Source: Peptococcaceae bacterium (GTDB lineage: Bacteria > Bacillota > DSM-12270 > Thermacetogeniales > Thermacetogeniaceae). Taken from it: a stretch of DNA of 6,842 nt. Of the stretch, positions 1-5,673 are shown piece after piece (the first letter of the stretch is position 1; the number at the start of each line of letters is the position of its first letter). The position numbers were made by a program, and so were the translations under genes. The stretch lies in assembly GCA_003160265.1 (NCBI GenBank), contig PLQY01000071.1:15235-22076 (forward strand), written 5' to 3'. The notes beneath the pieces were generated by a model. That model was not told the DNA's origin and ran no database searches. It saw only the letters and a program-made list of their open reading frames with translations.

Positions 1-37
1 ATCCCGGAGCTGCCTTCCGTTTATCCTCTGGGTATGT

Positions 38-838
38 CTACCCGATGCGTCCATCAAGCAGGTGCTGGTAGCACTTACAGCCTGGTGTCTCCGGAATAGC
101 TGCAATCAACTCGTTCAGGAGCGAGCGCAGCTTGTCATTATTCTGATTGAACACCTCAATCACTGCCTCGTGCGTTACGGCAGTGATGTCGGGGTTTCCT
201 TCGAGACCGACATCGTAGTCGGTGATCAGGGAGATATTGACATAGCACATGCCAAGCTCACGGGCCAGGACGCACTCCGGGTACTGCGTCATATTGATGA
301 CTTCCCAGCCCTGGCTTGCGAACCACTTGCTCTCCGATCTCGTGGAAAAGCGCGGCCCCTGGATGACAACCACCGTGCCGGTCTCGTGCACCGTAATACC
401 GAGCGCCCTGGCTTTCAGGACAGCCAGCTTGCTCATCTCCGGGCAGAAGGGGTCAGCGGTGGAAATATGGGTGGTGACAGGTCCGTCGTAGAAGGTATCC
501 TTGCGTCCACTGGTACGGTCGACAAACTGATCGCAGATCACGAAATCGCCCGGCCTGACGTGAGGCTGCAGGCTTCCGGCGGCGCAAGGCCCGATGACCC
601 TGATCACTCCCAGCTCCTTCATCGCCCACAGGTTGGCCCGGTAGTTGATCATGTGCGGAGGTATCTGGTGCTTCCTGCCATGCCGCGGTATAAAGGCAAC
701 CCGTTTTCCACCGATGGTGGTAAGGGTGATCTTGTCGCTGGGGGCGCCATAAGGCGTATCCACCTCCATTTCCTCGGCTCCGTCCAGATGATAAAAGCCG
801 GAGCCTCCGAAAACCCCGATCTCGGCCTGTTTCTCCAT
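38..838 (-). CDS. mtnP: S-methyl-5'-thioadenosine phosphorylase (MTAP)
   Basis: Cytosolic purine nucleoside phosphorylase that splits 5'-methylthioadenosine with phosphate into adenine and 5-methylthioribose-1-phosphate. The 266-residue product has the usual family length. Visible motifs: the phosphate loop GGSGFY (11-16), RHGRKH (52-57) followed by a conserved HMINYRANLWAM block (62-73), GPRFSTRSES (161-170), the base/sugar-site signature INMTQYPE (181-188) typical of MTAP, and TDYD (206-209), whose aspartates belong to the adenine pocket. A CKC motif near the C-terminus (254-256) recalls the CxC pair of thermostable MTAPs. The ATG start is supported by AGGAGGTG (844-851), 5 nt upstream. It is the last gene of the minus-strand cluster in the window; apt, 127 bp upstream, uses the adenine it releases. 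The closest alternative is a methylthioinosine or purine nucleoside phosphorylase, which matters because MtaD is encoded nearby. Family assignment is very secure; exact substrate preference is inferred. Confidence 0.96.
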   Translation of the reverse strand: MEKQAEIGVFGGSGFYHLDGAEEMEVDTPYGAPSDKITLTTIGGKRVAFIPRHGRKHQIPPHMINYRANLWAMKELGVIRVIGPCAAGSLQPHVRPGDFVICDQFVDRTSGRKDTFYDGPVTTHISTADPFCPEMSKLAVLKARALGITVHETGTVVVIQGPRFSTRSESKWFASQGWEVINMTQYPECVLARELGMCYVNISLITDYDVGLEGNPDITAVTHEAVIEVFNQNNDKLRSLLNELIAAIPETPGCKCYQHLLDGRIG

Positions 839-855
839 TGTTGCACCTCCTAGTT

Positions 856-884
856 TTTATAGTCTCATAATAGTTTTGATGCAA
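856..884 (-). promoter_or_regulatory. candidate sigma-A promoter for mtnP
   Basis: On the minus strand a TATAAA box (856-861, 5 of 6 matches to the -10 consensus) follows a weak TTGCAT -35 box (879-884) after exactly 17 bp. It lies just upstream of the mtnP ribosome binding site, so the transcript leader would be very short. mtnP could therefore be expressed separately from apt. Based on sequence resemblance only; the -35 box is poor. Confidence 0.35.
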
Positions 885-965
885 CTATTCATGGCAGTCC
901 ACCACGTCGCCGCGGACATCACCATCAGGGGCTGGATACCTTTCGCCGGGTGCTCTCCAGGCACG

Positions 966-1493
966 CTAAAAGGTGATCATCGAAAAGATATCGTAGCCCT
1001 GCAATTTCTCCCTGCCCTTCAGGCCACTCAGTTCGATGATGAAGGCAAGCTCGACGACCTTACCGCCTAACTGTTCCACCAGGTCTTTGATAGCCGCCCC
1101 CGACCCCCCAGTGGCCATCAAGTCGTCCACAATCAAGACCCTCTGTCCGGGTTCGATGGCATCCTTGTGCATCTCTATGGCTTCCTTGCTATACTCGGTT
1201 TCATATTCGATCCTGATCGTTTCAGCAGGCAGCTTCCCGGGCTTGCGCACGGGAATCAGGCCCACCTTCAGGGTTGCCGCCAGGGGAGCGGCGAAAAAGT
1301 AGCCGCGGGATTCGATGGCCACTATGGCGTCAATATCCCTATCGCGGTACCGGTCGACTAGGGCATCGATCACCTCGCTAAAGGCGGGGCCATCCTTGAG
1401 TAAAGTGGTGATATCCTTGAACAGGATGCCTTGTATGGGAAAATCGGGTATATCCCGAATCTTTCCCTTGAGATGGTCGTACGAATCCGTCAA
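966..1493 (-). CDS. apt: adenine phosphoribosyltransferase
   Basis: Cytosolic type I phosphoribosyltransferase converting adenine and PRPP to AMP and pyrophosphate. From the chosen start it has 175 residues, close to the usual 170-175. It begins with the family N-terminal pattern KIRDIPDFPIQGILFKDIT. It carries the ESRGYFFAAPLA block (61-72), the RKPGKLP flexible loop (83-89) and the PRPP-binding signature VLIVDDLMATGGS (119-131). I chose the TTG at 1491-1493 because AAAGAGGTG (1500-1508) lies 6 nt upstream. An in-frame GTG at 1538 would add 15 residues (190 aa) that do not look like the family and has no clear ribosome binding site. In many Firmicutes apt sits beside recJ and relA; here it sits in an MTA-recycling cluster, where its evident job is to recover the adenine released by MtnP. 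No missing residues seen. Confidence 0.96.
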   Translation of the reverse strand: MTDSYDHLKGKIRDIPDFPIQGILFKDITTLLKDGPAFSEVIDALVDRYRDRDIDAIVAIESRGYFFAAPLAATLKVGLIPVRKPGKLPAETIRIEYETEYSKEAIEMHKDAIEPGQRVLIVDDLMATGGSGAAIKDLVEQLGGKVVELAFIIELSGLKGREKLQGYDIFSMITF

Positions 1494-1573
1494 AATAGAC
1501 ACCTCTTTCTGGCACAGAATAATTCCGGCGATATTCACCCTGTTTATTTCTTGACTTCCCGCCGCCTTCCTGC

Positions 1574-1602
1574 TTGATAAAAATAATTTTGACCGGGGGC
1601 AA
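1574..1602 (-). promoter_or_regulatory. candidate promoter in the mtaD-apt spacer
   Basis: Within the 169-bp spacer between mtaD and apt, the minus strand has TTGCCC (1597-1602) and TATCAA (1574-1579) separated by 17 bp, each matching 4 of 6 consensus bases. The spacing is ideal but the boxes are weak. An apt promoter here would explain why the gap is longer than in a tight operon. No convincing terminator hairpin with a T-run is seen after the mtaD stop. Confidence 0.25.
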
Positions 1603-1662
1603 CCCTTCCTGTCATTTTTGAAACATCCATCACCGCCAGGATGCCTGCCTAAATACCCTTTC

Positions 1663-2964
1663 TCATGGCAACAGCGCCGTTAGCTGTCCTGCCCGCCGCT
1701 CGACCTCATGTCTGACCATCTCCTCATCGACGGTGAGCAGCCTCCGTTTTTCCATCACCGGCCGGCCATCGATGATCACGGTGTCCACATCGCTTCCGCG
1801 GGCGGAATAGACCATTTGCGCCACCAGTTTATGCCTGGGGCAGAGGTGTGCCTGGTTCAGATCGATCAGGATCAGGTCGGCCTTGTACCCTGGCTTGAGC
1901 GCCCCGACCTCCTGATCAAGGCCAAGCGCCCTGGCGCCTTCCCGGGTCGCCATCATCAGCGTTTCGAAGGCAGGCAATGCAAGAGGATCCCGGTTGACCA
2001 GCTTGTGAAGCAGGGCGGCGGAGCGCATCTCCTCGAACATGTCGAGATTGTTGTTGCTGGCCGCCCCATCCGTTCCCAATCCCACCGTGATCCCGGCCCT
2101 GCGCATCGCCACCACGGGAGCGGCGCCGCTGGCCAGCTTCATATTGCTTTCTGGATTATGGGCAACCGCAGCCTTGCCTTCCGCCAGCAGGGCGATATCG
2201 TCCTCCGTCAGGTGGACGCAGTGGGCCGCCAGCACCGGGAACCGGAATGCCCCAAGGTCATGCAGGTATTTTACCGGTGTTTTTCCGTATTTGTTTTTTA
2301 TCTGCTCCACCTCACCGGCGGTCTCGGCAACGTGGATATGGATGCCCACCCGGTACTCCGCGGCAAGCTGCAGCACCCTCTCCATGTATGCCGGAGGGCA
2401 GGTGTAGGGGGCGTGTGGGCCGAGCCAGACAGTTATCCTGCCTCCGGCGCCACCCTGCCACTGTTCGATCAGGCTGCGGCTTTCCTCTAGGCCGCGTTCT
2501 ACCGAGGGGCCAACACCCTTCATGCCCCTGGCCAGCACCGCCCGGATACCGGTTTCGGCAACCGCCCTGGCCACCTCTTCCATAAAAATGTACTGGTCAT
2601 TGAAGGTAGTGGTTCCGGACTTGACCATCTCGATGATCGCCAGCAGTGTTGCCCAGTAAACATCCTCTCCGGTGAACTTGTCCTCCACCGGCCAGATCTT
2701 TTTTTCCAGCCATTCCATCAAGGGAAGGTCATCGGCATAACCCCGCAGCAGGGTCATGGCGGCGTGGGTGTGGCAATTGATCATGCCGGGCAGGCAGAGG
2801 CGGTCGCTACCTTCAATCACCCGTTCAGGCTTCCATCCGGCAGGCGCCTGACCCGCGGCGCCGACCTGCAGCAGCCGGTCTCCATCAATGGCGATATCCC
2901 CCCGGTCAACCTGATCCCGGTTGTCCGTCAGTATGTAGCAGTCTTTAATCAGGATATTCATCAT
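1663..2964 (-). CDS. mtaD: 5-methylthioadenosine / S-adenosylhomocysteine deaminase
   Basis: Amidohydrolase-superfamily metalloenzyme that deaminates methylthioadenosine, S-adenosylhomocysteine and often adenosine or 5'-deoxyadenosine to the inosine forms. Numbered from the chosen ATG (433 residues, normal for the family), metal and catalytic residues are H65 and H67 in CHTHAAM, the HAPYTCPP loop from H184, H211 and E214 in HIHVAET, H248 in LAAHCVHL, and D299 in GLGTDGAASNN. The spacing agrees with the Thermotoga TM0936 pattern, with 51 residues between the last His and Asp. The start is uncertain. An in-frame GTG at 3024 would give 453 residues, but those extra 20 residues are unlike the family and contain the Shine-Dalgarno-like AAAGGAGG. 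The paired ATGs at 2964 and 2961 fit the usual MNILIK N-terminus but have a weak local ribosome binding site. Apt lies downstream and ahcY upstream, so it probably offers a second route for the same nucleosides. Confidence 0.95.
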   Translation of the reverse strand: MMNILIKDCYILTDNRDQVDRGDIAIDGDRLLQVGAAGQAPAGWKPERVIEGSDRLCLPGMINCHTHAAMTLLRGYADDLPLMEWLEKKIWPVEDKFTGEDVYWATLLAIIEMVKSGTTTFNDQYIFMEEVARAVAETGIRAVLARGMKGVGPSVERGLEESRSLIEQWQGGAGGRITVWLGPHAPYTCPPAYMERVLQLAAEYRVGIHIHVAETAGEVEQIKNKYGKTPVKYLHDLGAFRFPVLAAHCVHLTEDDIALLAEGKAAVAHNPESNMKLASGAAPVVAMRRAGITVGLGTDGAASNNNLDMFEEMRSAALLHKLVNRDPLALPAFETLMMATREGARALGLDQEVGALKPGYKADLILIDLNQAHLCPRHKLVAQMVYSARGSDVDTVIIDGRPVMEKRRLLTVDEEMVRHEVERRAGQLTALLP

Positions 2965-3013
2965 GCTAGGCGCAGAAGAATCCCGTCTACAGGCGGAGAA
3001 GGAATGCGCCGTT

Positions 3014-3021
3014 CCTCCTTT
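3014..3021 (-). promoter_or_regulatory. misplaced strong Shine-Dalgarno upstream of mtaD
   Basis: AAAGGAGG on the minus strand is the best ribosome binding site in this intergenic region, yet it ends 49 nt before the best-supported mtaD ATG (2964). No ATG, GTG or TTG sits at normal spacing after it. The only codon at 8 nt is an ATT, opening a 14-codon frame whose TGA overlaps the mtaD ATG. It could serve a leader peptide or a ribosome standby site, or be fortuitous. Confidence 0.4.
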
Positions 3022-3111
3022 CACAAAGCCAGAGCGCTTGCTATTCGAGCTATCTTAGACCCCAGGTGATTGCGTCCTCCACGCACTGTCGAAGTCCGGA
3101 GGATCATGTTC

Positions 3112-3135
3112 AGACAATGTTAACAAACACTGTCT
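3112..3135. repeat. 10-bp inverted repeat in the ahcY-mtaD spacer
   Basis: AGACAATGTT (3112-3121) and AACACTGTCT (3126-3135) are complementary at 9 of 10 positions around a 4-bp spacer. The element lies between the ahcY stop and the mtaD leader. No T-run follows on either strand, so it is not a classical Rho-independent terminator. A dimer-binding operator or an mRNA-processing hairpin between the two genes is possible. Confidence 0.5.
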
Positions 3136-3168
3136 ATTGGCGCGTTCGGTTAAGTCCTGTGTCGCTTT

Positions 3169-4428
3169 TCAGGTCCCTGACTGCCATGATGACAGATATT
3201 TAATTTGCTCCGGAGTCAATTCATCGATCTCGATCCCCATAGATTTCAGCTTGAGCCCGGCAATGGCCAAGTCTATTTCACGCGGCAATACATGAACCTT
3301 TGCTTCCAACTGAGCGGCGTTTTTAACCAGATACTCGGTTCCTAAGGCCTGATTCGCAAAACTCATATCCATGACCACCGCCGGATGACCTTCGGCTGCC
3401 GACAGATTCAACAGTCTTCCTTCAGCCAGAAGAAAGATGCGTCGTCCATCGTCTAAGACATATTCGACGACATAGTCACGGACGGTACGCCTTGACCGGG
3501 CCATGCTTTCCAGTGCGACGATATTGATCTCATCGTTAAAATGACCGGAGTTGGCTACTATCAGTCCATTCTTGGCCATAGTAAAATGCGCTTGGTCAAC
3601 TACATTTAAGTCACCGGTTACTGTGATAATTATATCGGCAAAGGGCATGGCCTGCTCCAGTTTCATCACCCGGAAACCGTCCATTACGGCTTCAATGGCT
3701 TTGATCGGATCAACCTCGGTCACAATAACATTAGCACCCATTCCCTTTGCCCGCATGGCCAGACCTTTGCCGCACCAGCCATAGCCGCAAACGACGAAGT
3801 TTGTGCCGCAGATCAAAACATTGGTGGCCCGTAATAACCCGTCGATCGTGCTTTGCCCGGTCCCATAGCGATTGTCGAAAAAGTGCTTAGTTTCAGATTC
3901 ATTGACTGCAATTATGGGAAACCTGAGGGCATTATCACGTTCCATGCTCTTTAACCGAATAACCCCGGTGGTTGTTTCCTCTGTTCCCCCAATTACATTT
4001 TGAAGAATAGTGTCAGCGTATTGCTGGTGAAGCAGTCCGACCAGATCGGCCCCATCATCCTGAGTGAGGTCCGGATGATGTTCAATCGCAGCCACCAGAT
4101 GCTGATAATAGGTCTCCCGATCCTCCCCTTTAATAGCAAAGACCGGGATTCCGTAATCGGTCACCAAGGTAGCCGCCACATCATCCTGAGTGGATAGTGG
4201 ATTGGAAGCACACAAGACGATGTCGGCCCCGCCTTCTTGAAGCGTTCGGACCAGATTGGCTGTCTCGGTAGTAACATGTAAGCAGCAAGATAACTTTTTC
4301 CCGGCTAACGGCCTCTCCCTCCCGAACCTCTCCCTGATAGACTTTAAAACCGGCATCTGGTTGTCGGCCCATTCCACCCGAAGCTTTCCTTTTGATGCAA
4401 GCGAGGTATCTTTGATATCAAACCGCAA
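3169..4428 (-). CDS. ahcY: adenosylhomocysteinase (S-adenosylhomocysteine hydrolase)
   Basis: NAD-dependent cytosolic enzyme that splits S-adenosylhomocysteine into adenosine and homocysteine, relieving product inhibition of methyltransferases. Numbering is from the chosen TTG (419 residues). Catalytic residues corresponding to the human enzyme are visible: H51 in CLHVTTET, D125 in QDDGAD, the [10 protein letters not shown] segment (147-156), K181 and D185 in TKHFFDN, and H296 in NSGHFND. The NAD fold has GYGWCGKG at 215-222. The protein lacks the eukaryote-type C-terminal KPDHYRY and ends in a YLSSWQSGT tail, the short form common in archaea and thermophilic bacteria. The TTG at 4426-4428 is chosen because AAGGAGGG (4436-4443) lies 7 nt upstream and the product then opens RFDIKD, as expected for the family. 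An upstream TTG at 4461 would add 11 residues, place this Shine-Dalgarno inside the gene and lacks one of its own. It lies 107 bp downstream of the aldolase, probably co-transcribed. Confidence 0.96.
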   Translation of the reverse strand: MRFDIKDTSLASKGKLRVEWADNQMPVLKSIRERFGRERPLAGKKLSCCLHVTTETANLVRTLQEGGADIVLCASNPLSTQDDVAATLVTDYGIPVFAIKGEDRETYYQHLVAAIEHHPDLTQDDGADLVGLLHQQYADTILQNVIGGTEETTTGVIRLKSMERDNALRFPIIAVNESETKHFFDNRYGTGQSTIDGLLRATNVLICGTNFVVCGYGWCGKGLAMRAKGMGANVIVTEVDPIKAIEAVMDGFRVMKLEQAMPFADIIITVTGDLNVVDQAHFTMAKNGLIVANSGHFNDEINIVALESMARSRRTVRDYVVEYVLDDGRRIFLLAEGRLLNLSAAEGHPAVVMDMSFANQALGTEYLVKNAAQLEAKVHVLPREIDLAIAGLKLKSMGIEIDELTPEQIKYLSSWQSGT

Positions 4429-4435
4429 GTCATGA

Positions 4436-4443
4436 CCCTCCTT
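4436..4443 (-). promoter_or_regulatory. ahcY ribosome binding site (decides the start)
   Basis: AAGGAGGG on the minus strand, 7 nt before the TTG at 4428, is a near-perfect anti-16S match. It selects TTG 4428 over the TTG at 4461, which would place this site inside the coding region. Confidence 0.75.
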
Positions 4444-4535
4444 AATGAATTTGTAATTCAACTGATCTTTTAGTCAGCGCTCCCTTGCAAAACACGTTGG
4501 AGCATTTACCTGCTCAACATTCATCCTCTCCTCAG

Positions 4536-5213
4536 TCACTGCCTTGCACCAGTGCCGGGCTGGCCGTAGTTCTGCAAAAACCCCCGCCTCAGCTCCTGCA
4601 CCTCTTGCTCATCCAGCAGATGGGGCGAACCGGACAGTTTCGCCCACAGAAACACCTGGGCGGATTTCTCCACCACCTGGCAGACGGTAAGAGCATCCCG
4701 CAGGGTGTGCCCCACTCCCACCAGCCCGTGGTTGGCAAGCAGCACTGCGGCTCTGCCCTGGAGAGCGTCCACCGCCCCCTCCGCCAGTTCTGCCGACCCC
4801 GGAGCGGCATAAGGCGCCACCCTGACGCTTCCCCCCATCAGTTGCGCCATCTCCTCCAGCAGCGGCGGAATCTCTATCCGGTTGACGGCAAAAACCGCGG
4901 CGTAGGGGCTGTGGGTGTGCACGATCGCCCCCACGTCAGGTCGCCTCCGGTAGATCGCCACGTGCAGCGGAGTCTCCGTAGAAGGATACAGTCTGCCGCT
5001 GCAGGACCCGGTTTGCAGATTGACCGTTACCAGGTCCTCGGGCAGCAGTTCATTATAGGGAACTCCGCTTGGCGTGATCTGAAAAATTTCCGGTGAACAG
5101 CGCCGGCTGACATTGCCCCAGGTGCCAACCACCAACCCGGTTGACATCATCACCCGGCAGGTGGCCACGATCTCCCCGGCCATACCGGCGGTATCGAGGT
5201 TATCCATCATCAT
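4536..5213 (-). CDS. class II aldolase (FucA/AraD family), probable methylthioribulose-1-phosphate aldolase
   Basis: Zinc-dependent class II aldolase/adducin fold, 225 residues. Visible motifs: GTWGNVS (30-36) and TPSG (47-50) for phosphate binding, STE with the likely catalytic acid E80, the zinc ligands H99 and H101 in IVHTHSPYA, YAAPGS (135-140), and the third zinc ligand H162 in LLANHGLVG. Spacing matches E. coli FucA (E73, H92, H94, H155). MtnB dehydratases share the fold, but the HTHSPYA motif here is of the FucA/AraD aldolase type rather than the MtnB HxH-plus-Asn type. Together with mtnA and mtnP this points to cleavage of 5-methylthioribulose-1-phosphate (and perhaps 5-deoxyribulose-1-phosphate) into DHAP and an aldehyde. 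The start is ATG 5213, with GGTGG 9 nt upstream; two further ATGs follow immediately. Family is certain; substrate is inferred from context. Alternatives are fuculose- or ribulose-phosphate aldolase, or MtnB. Confidence 0.88.
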   Translation of the reverse strand: MMMDNLDTAGMAGEIVATCRVMMSTGLVVGTWGNVSRRCSPEIFQITPSGVPYNELLPEDLVTVNLQTGSCSGRLYPSTETPLHVAIYRRRPDVGAIVHTHSPYAAVFAVNRIEIPPLLEEMAQLMGGSVRVAPYAAPGSAELAEGAVDALQGRAAVLLANHGLVGVGHTLRDALTVCQVVEKSAQVFLWAKLSGSPHLLDEQEVQELRRGFLQNYGQPGTGARQ

Positions 5214-5254
5214 TCGGATGTGCCACCATCTTTCGGTTCAGAGTATTTGCTAAA

Positions 5255-5283
5255 ATAACACTGTAGCCCCACCTATAAGCCAA
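5255..5283 (-). promoter_or_regulatory. candidate promoter for the aldolase-ahcY segment
   Basis: On the minus strand TTGGCT (5278-5283) and TGTTAT (5255-5260) lie 17 bp apart, each matching 4 of 6 consensus bases. The -35 box falls inside the first dyad of the 14-bp-period array, so a protein bound there would cover it. A start near 5248 would leave a leader of about 35 nt before the aldolase. This promoter would compensate for the separation of the aldolase from mtnA. Confidence 0.35.
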
Positions 5284-5321
5284 TAACTTATAATCGGTAA
5301 TTATAAGCCTACAACTTATAC
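5273..5321. repeat. four alternating inverted half-sites with exact 14-bp period
   Basis: Seven-base half-sites CTATAAG (5273), CTTATAA (5287), TTATAAG (5301) and CTTATAC (5315) alternate in orientation. Each is separated by a 7-bp spacer, and each spacer ends in AA (CCAATAA, TCGGTAA, CCTACAA). The inner pair is a perfect inverted repeat; the outer half-sites each differ from it at one base. Neighbouring pairs form three overlapping 21-bp dyads, a size suiting a dimeric helix-turn-helix regulator. The array overlaps a candidate -35 box for the aldolase. A multi-site operator is the simplest reading; a mobile-element end or a plain AT-rich hairpin is also possible. Confidence 0.65.
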
Positions 5322-5332
5322 TATCGTTTTAA

Positions 5333-5500
5333 CTAGATCGAAGATGAGTTGTTATTGATCAGGCCGCCAAGTGAGGTTTCAATACCTTCTAAACGTAGTT
5401 TCAACTCTTTACCAGGTATTACAAAATACAGATCTTCTGTTCCACAGACAAATATAATAAAAACTTGTTCGTCTGGAAAATACTCAAGTTTTATTATACG
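5333..5500 (-). pseudogene. C-terminal remnant of an unidentified protein
   Basis: A minus-strand frame ending in TAG (5333-5335) reads convincingly like protein for about 50 codons, including EYFPDEQVFIIFVCG, then DLYFVIPGKELKLRLEG and a polar SLGGLINNNSSSI tail. The frame stays open further upstream but loses protein character around 5500, where it runs into the ribosome binding site and start of the plus-strand gene, and it has no in-frame ATG, GTG or TTG. I therefore read it as the tail of a gene whose front is lost. The alternating hydrophobic strand followed by CGTEDLYFVIP recalls the C-terminal strand region of PD-(D/E)XK-type nucleases, but this is an impression, not an identification. 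It suggests that the mtnA-aldolase gap is a site of past insertion and decay. Confidence 0.45.
5453..5498. repeat. long imperfect inverted repeat, AT-rich
   Basis: TATAATAAAAACTTG (5453-5467) pairs with CAAGTTTTATTATA (5485-5498) with one bulged A, around a 17-nt loop. It lies just upstream of the ribosome binding site of the plus-strand locus and inside the minus-strand remnant. The stem is AT-only apart from one C-G and one G-C pair, so it would be a weak terminator; an operator or leader hairpin for the plus-strand gene is possible. Confidence 0.5.
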
Positions 5501-5522
5501 ATTAAGGGGGAGGGGATGCTTT

Positions 5523-5673
5523 ATGGCAGATGATAACGAGCTTAACCAGCGGCCATTGCCGCAACAGAAGGGGACTCCCTTTTTACAAGAACCTTTGGTT
5601 CTGGATTGCCGTTGCCGTTGTTCTAATTCTGGTACGCAAAGAAACGTATCTTATCAGAGAAGGCTGCGCATGA
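5523..5673 (+). pseudogene. frameshifted small membrane protein
   Basis: A strong Shine-Dalgarno (AGGGGGAGGGG, 5505-5515) lies 7 nt before ATG 5523, which opens MADDNELNQRPLPQQKGTPF, a polar N-terminus typical of small Firmicutes membrane proteins. After the five-T run at 5580-5584 this frame turns into cysteine- and arginine-rich sequence without protein character. Dropping one T restores YKNLWFWIAVAVVLILV, an obvious membrane helix directly continuing the PF, then a short basic tail ending in TGA at 5671-5673. That TGA overlaps the lipoprotein ATG as ATGA, the arrangement of translationally coupled genes. So the original product was probably a one-helix protein of about 50 residues, N-terminus inside. 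The extra T may be a sequencing error, a true lesion, or a +1 frameshift site. An ATG at 5530 gives an unshifted 47-residue version with the same helix but poorer ribosome-site spacing. Confidence 0.5.

Noticed and set aside
62..853. Long plus-strand open frame of 263 codons opposite mtnP
   Set aside because: It is the antisense shadow of mtnP; the minus-strand frame carries all MTAP motifs and a good ribosome binding site, while the plus frame has no recognisable domain.
857..964. 35-codon minus-strand frame (GTG start) filling the apt-mtnP spacer
   Set aside because: No ribosome binding site before the GTG and no recognisable motif; it overlaps the candidate mtnP promoter.
1708..2490. Plus-strand open frame of 260 codons opposite mtaD
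   Set aside because: Rich in His, Arg and Gly with no domain character; an antisense shadow of the high-GC mtaD gene.
4474..4524. 16-codon minus-strand frame (MNVEQVNAPTCFARER) between the aldolase and ahcY
   Set aside because: GAGGAGAGG precedes it but with only about 3 nt spacing, and the frame is too short to judge without conservation data. The overlapping GAGCA/TGCTC hairpin is only 5 bp.
4536..5213. Annotation of the aldolase as MtnB (methylthioribulose-1-phosphate dehydratase)
   Set aside because: The fold is shared, but the HTHSPYA zinc motif is FucA/AraD-like and no mtnC or mtnD is nearby; kept only as an alternative.
5349..5522. Extension of the plus-strand lipoprotein frame upstream to a TTG at 5349
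   Set aside because: The sequence has no protein character in this frame, the strong ribosome binding site at 5505-5515 lies inside it, and the opposite strand reads better as protein.
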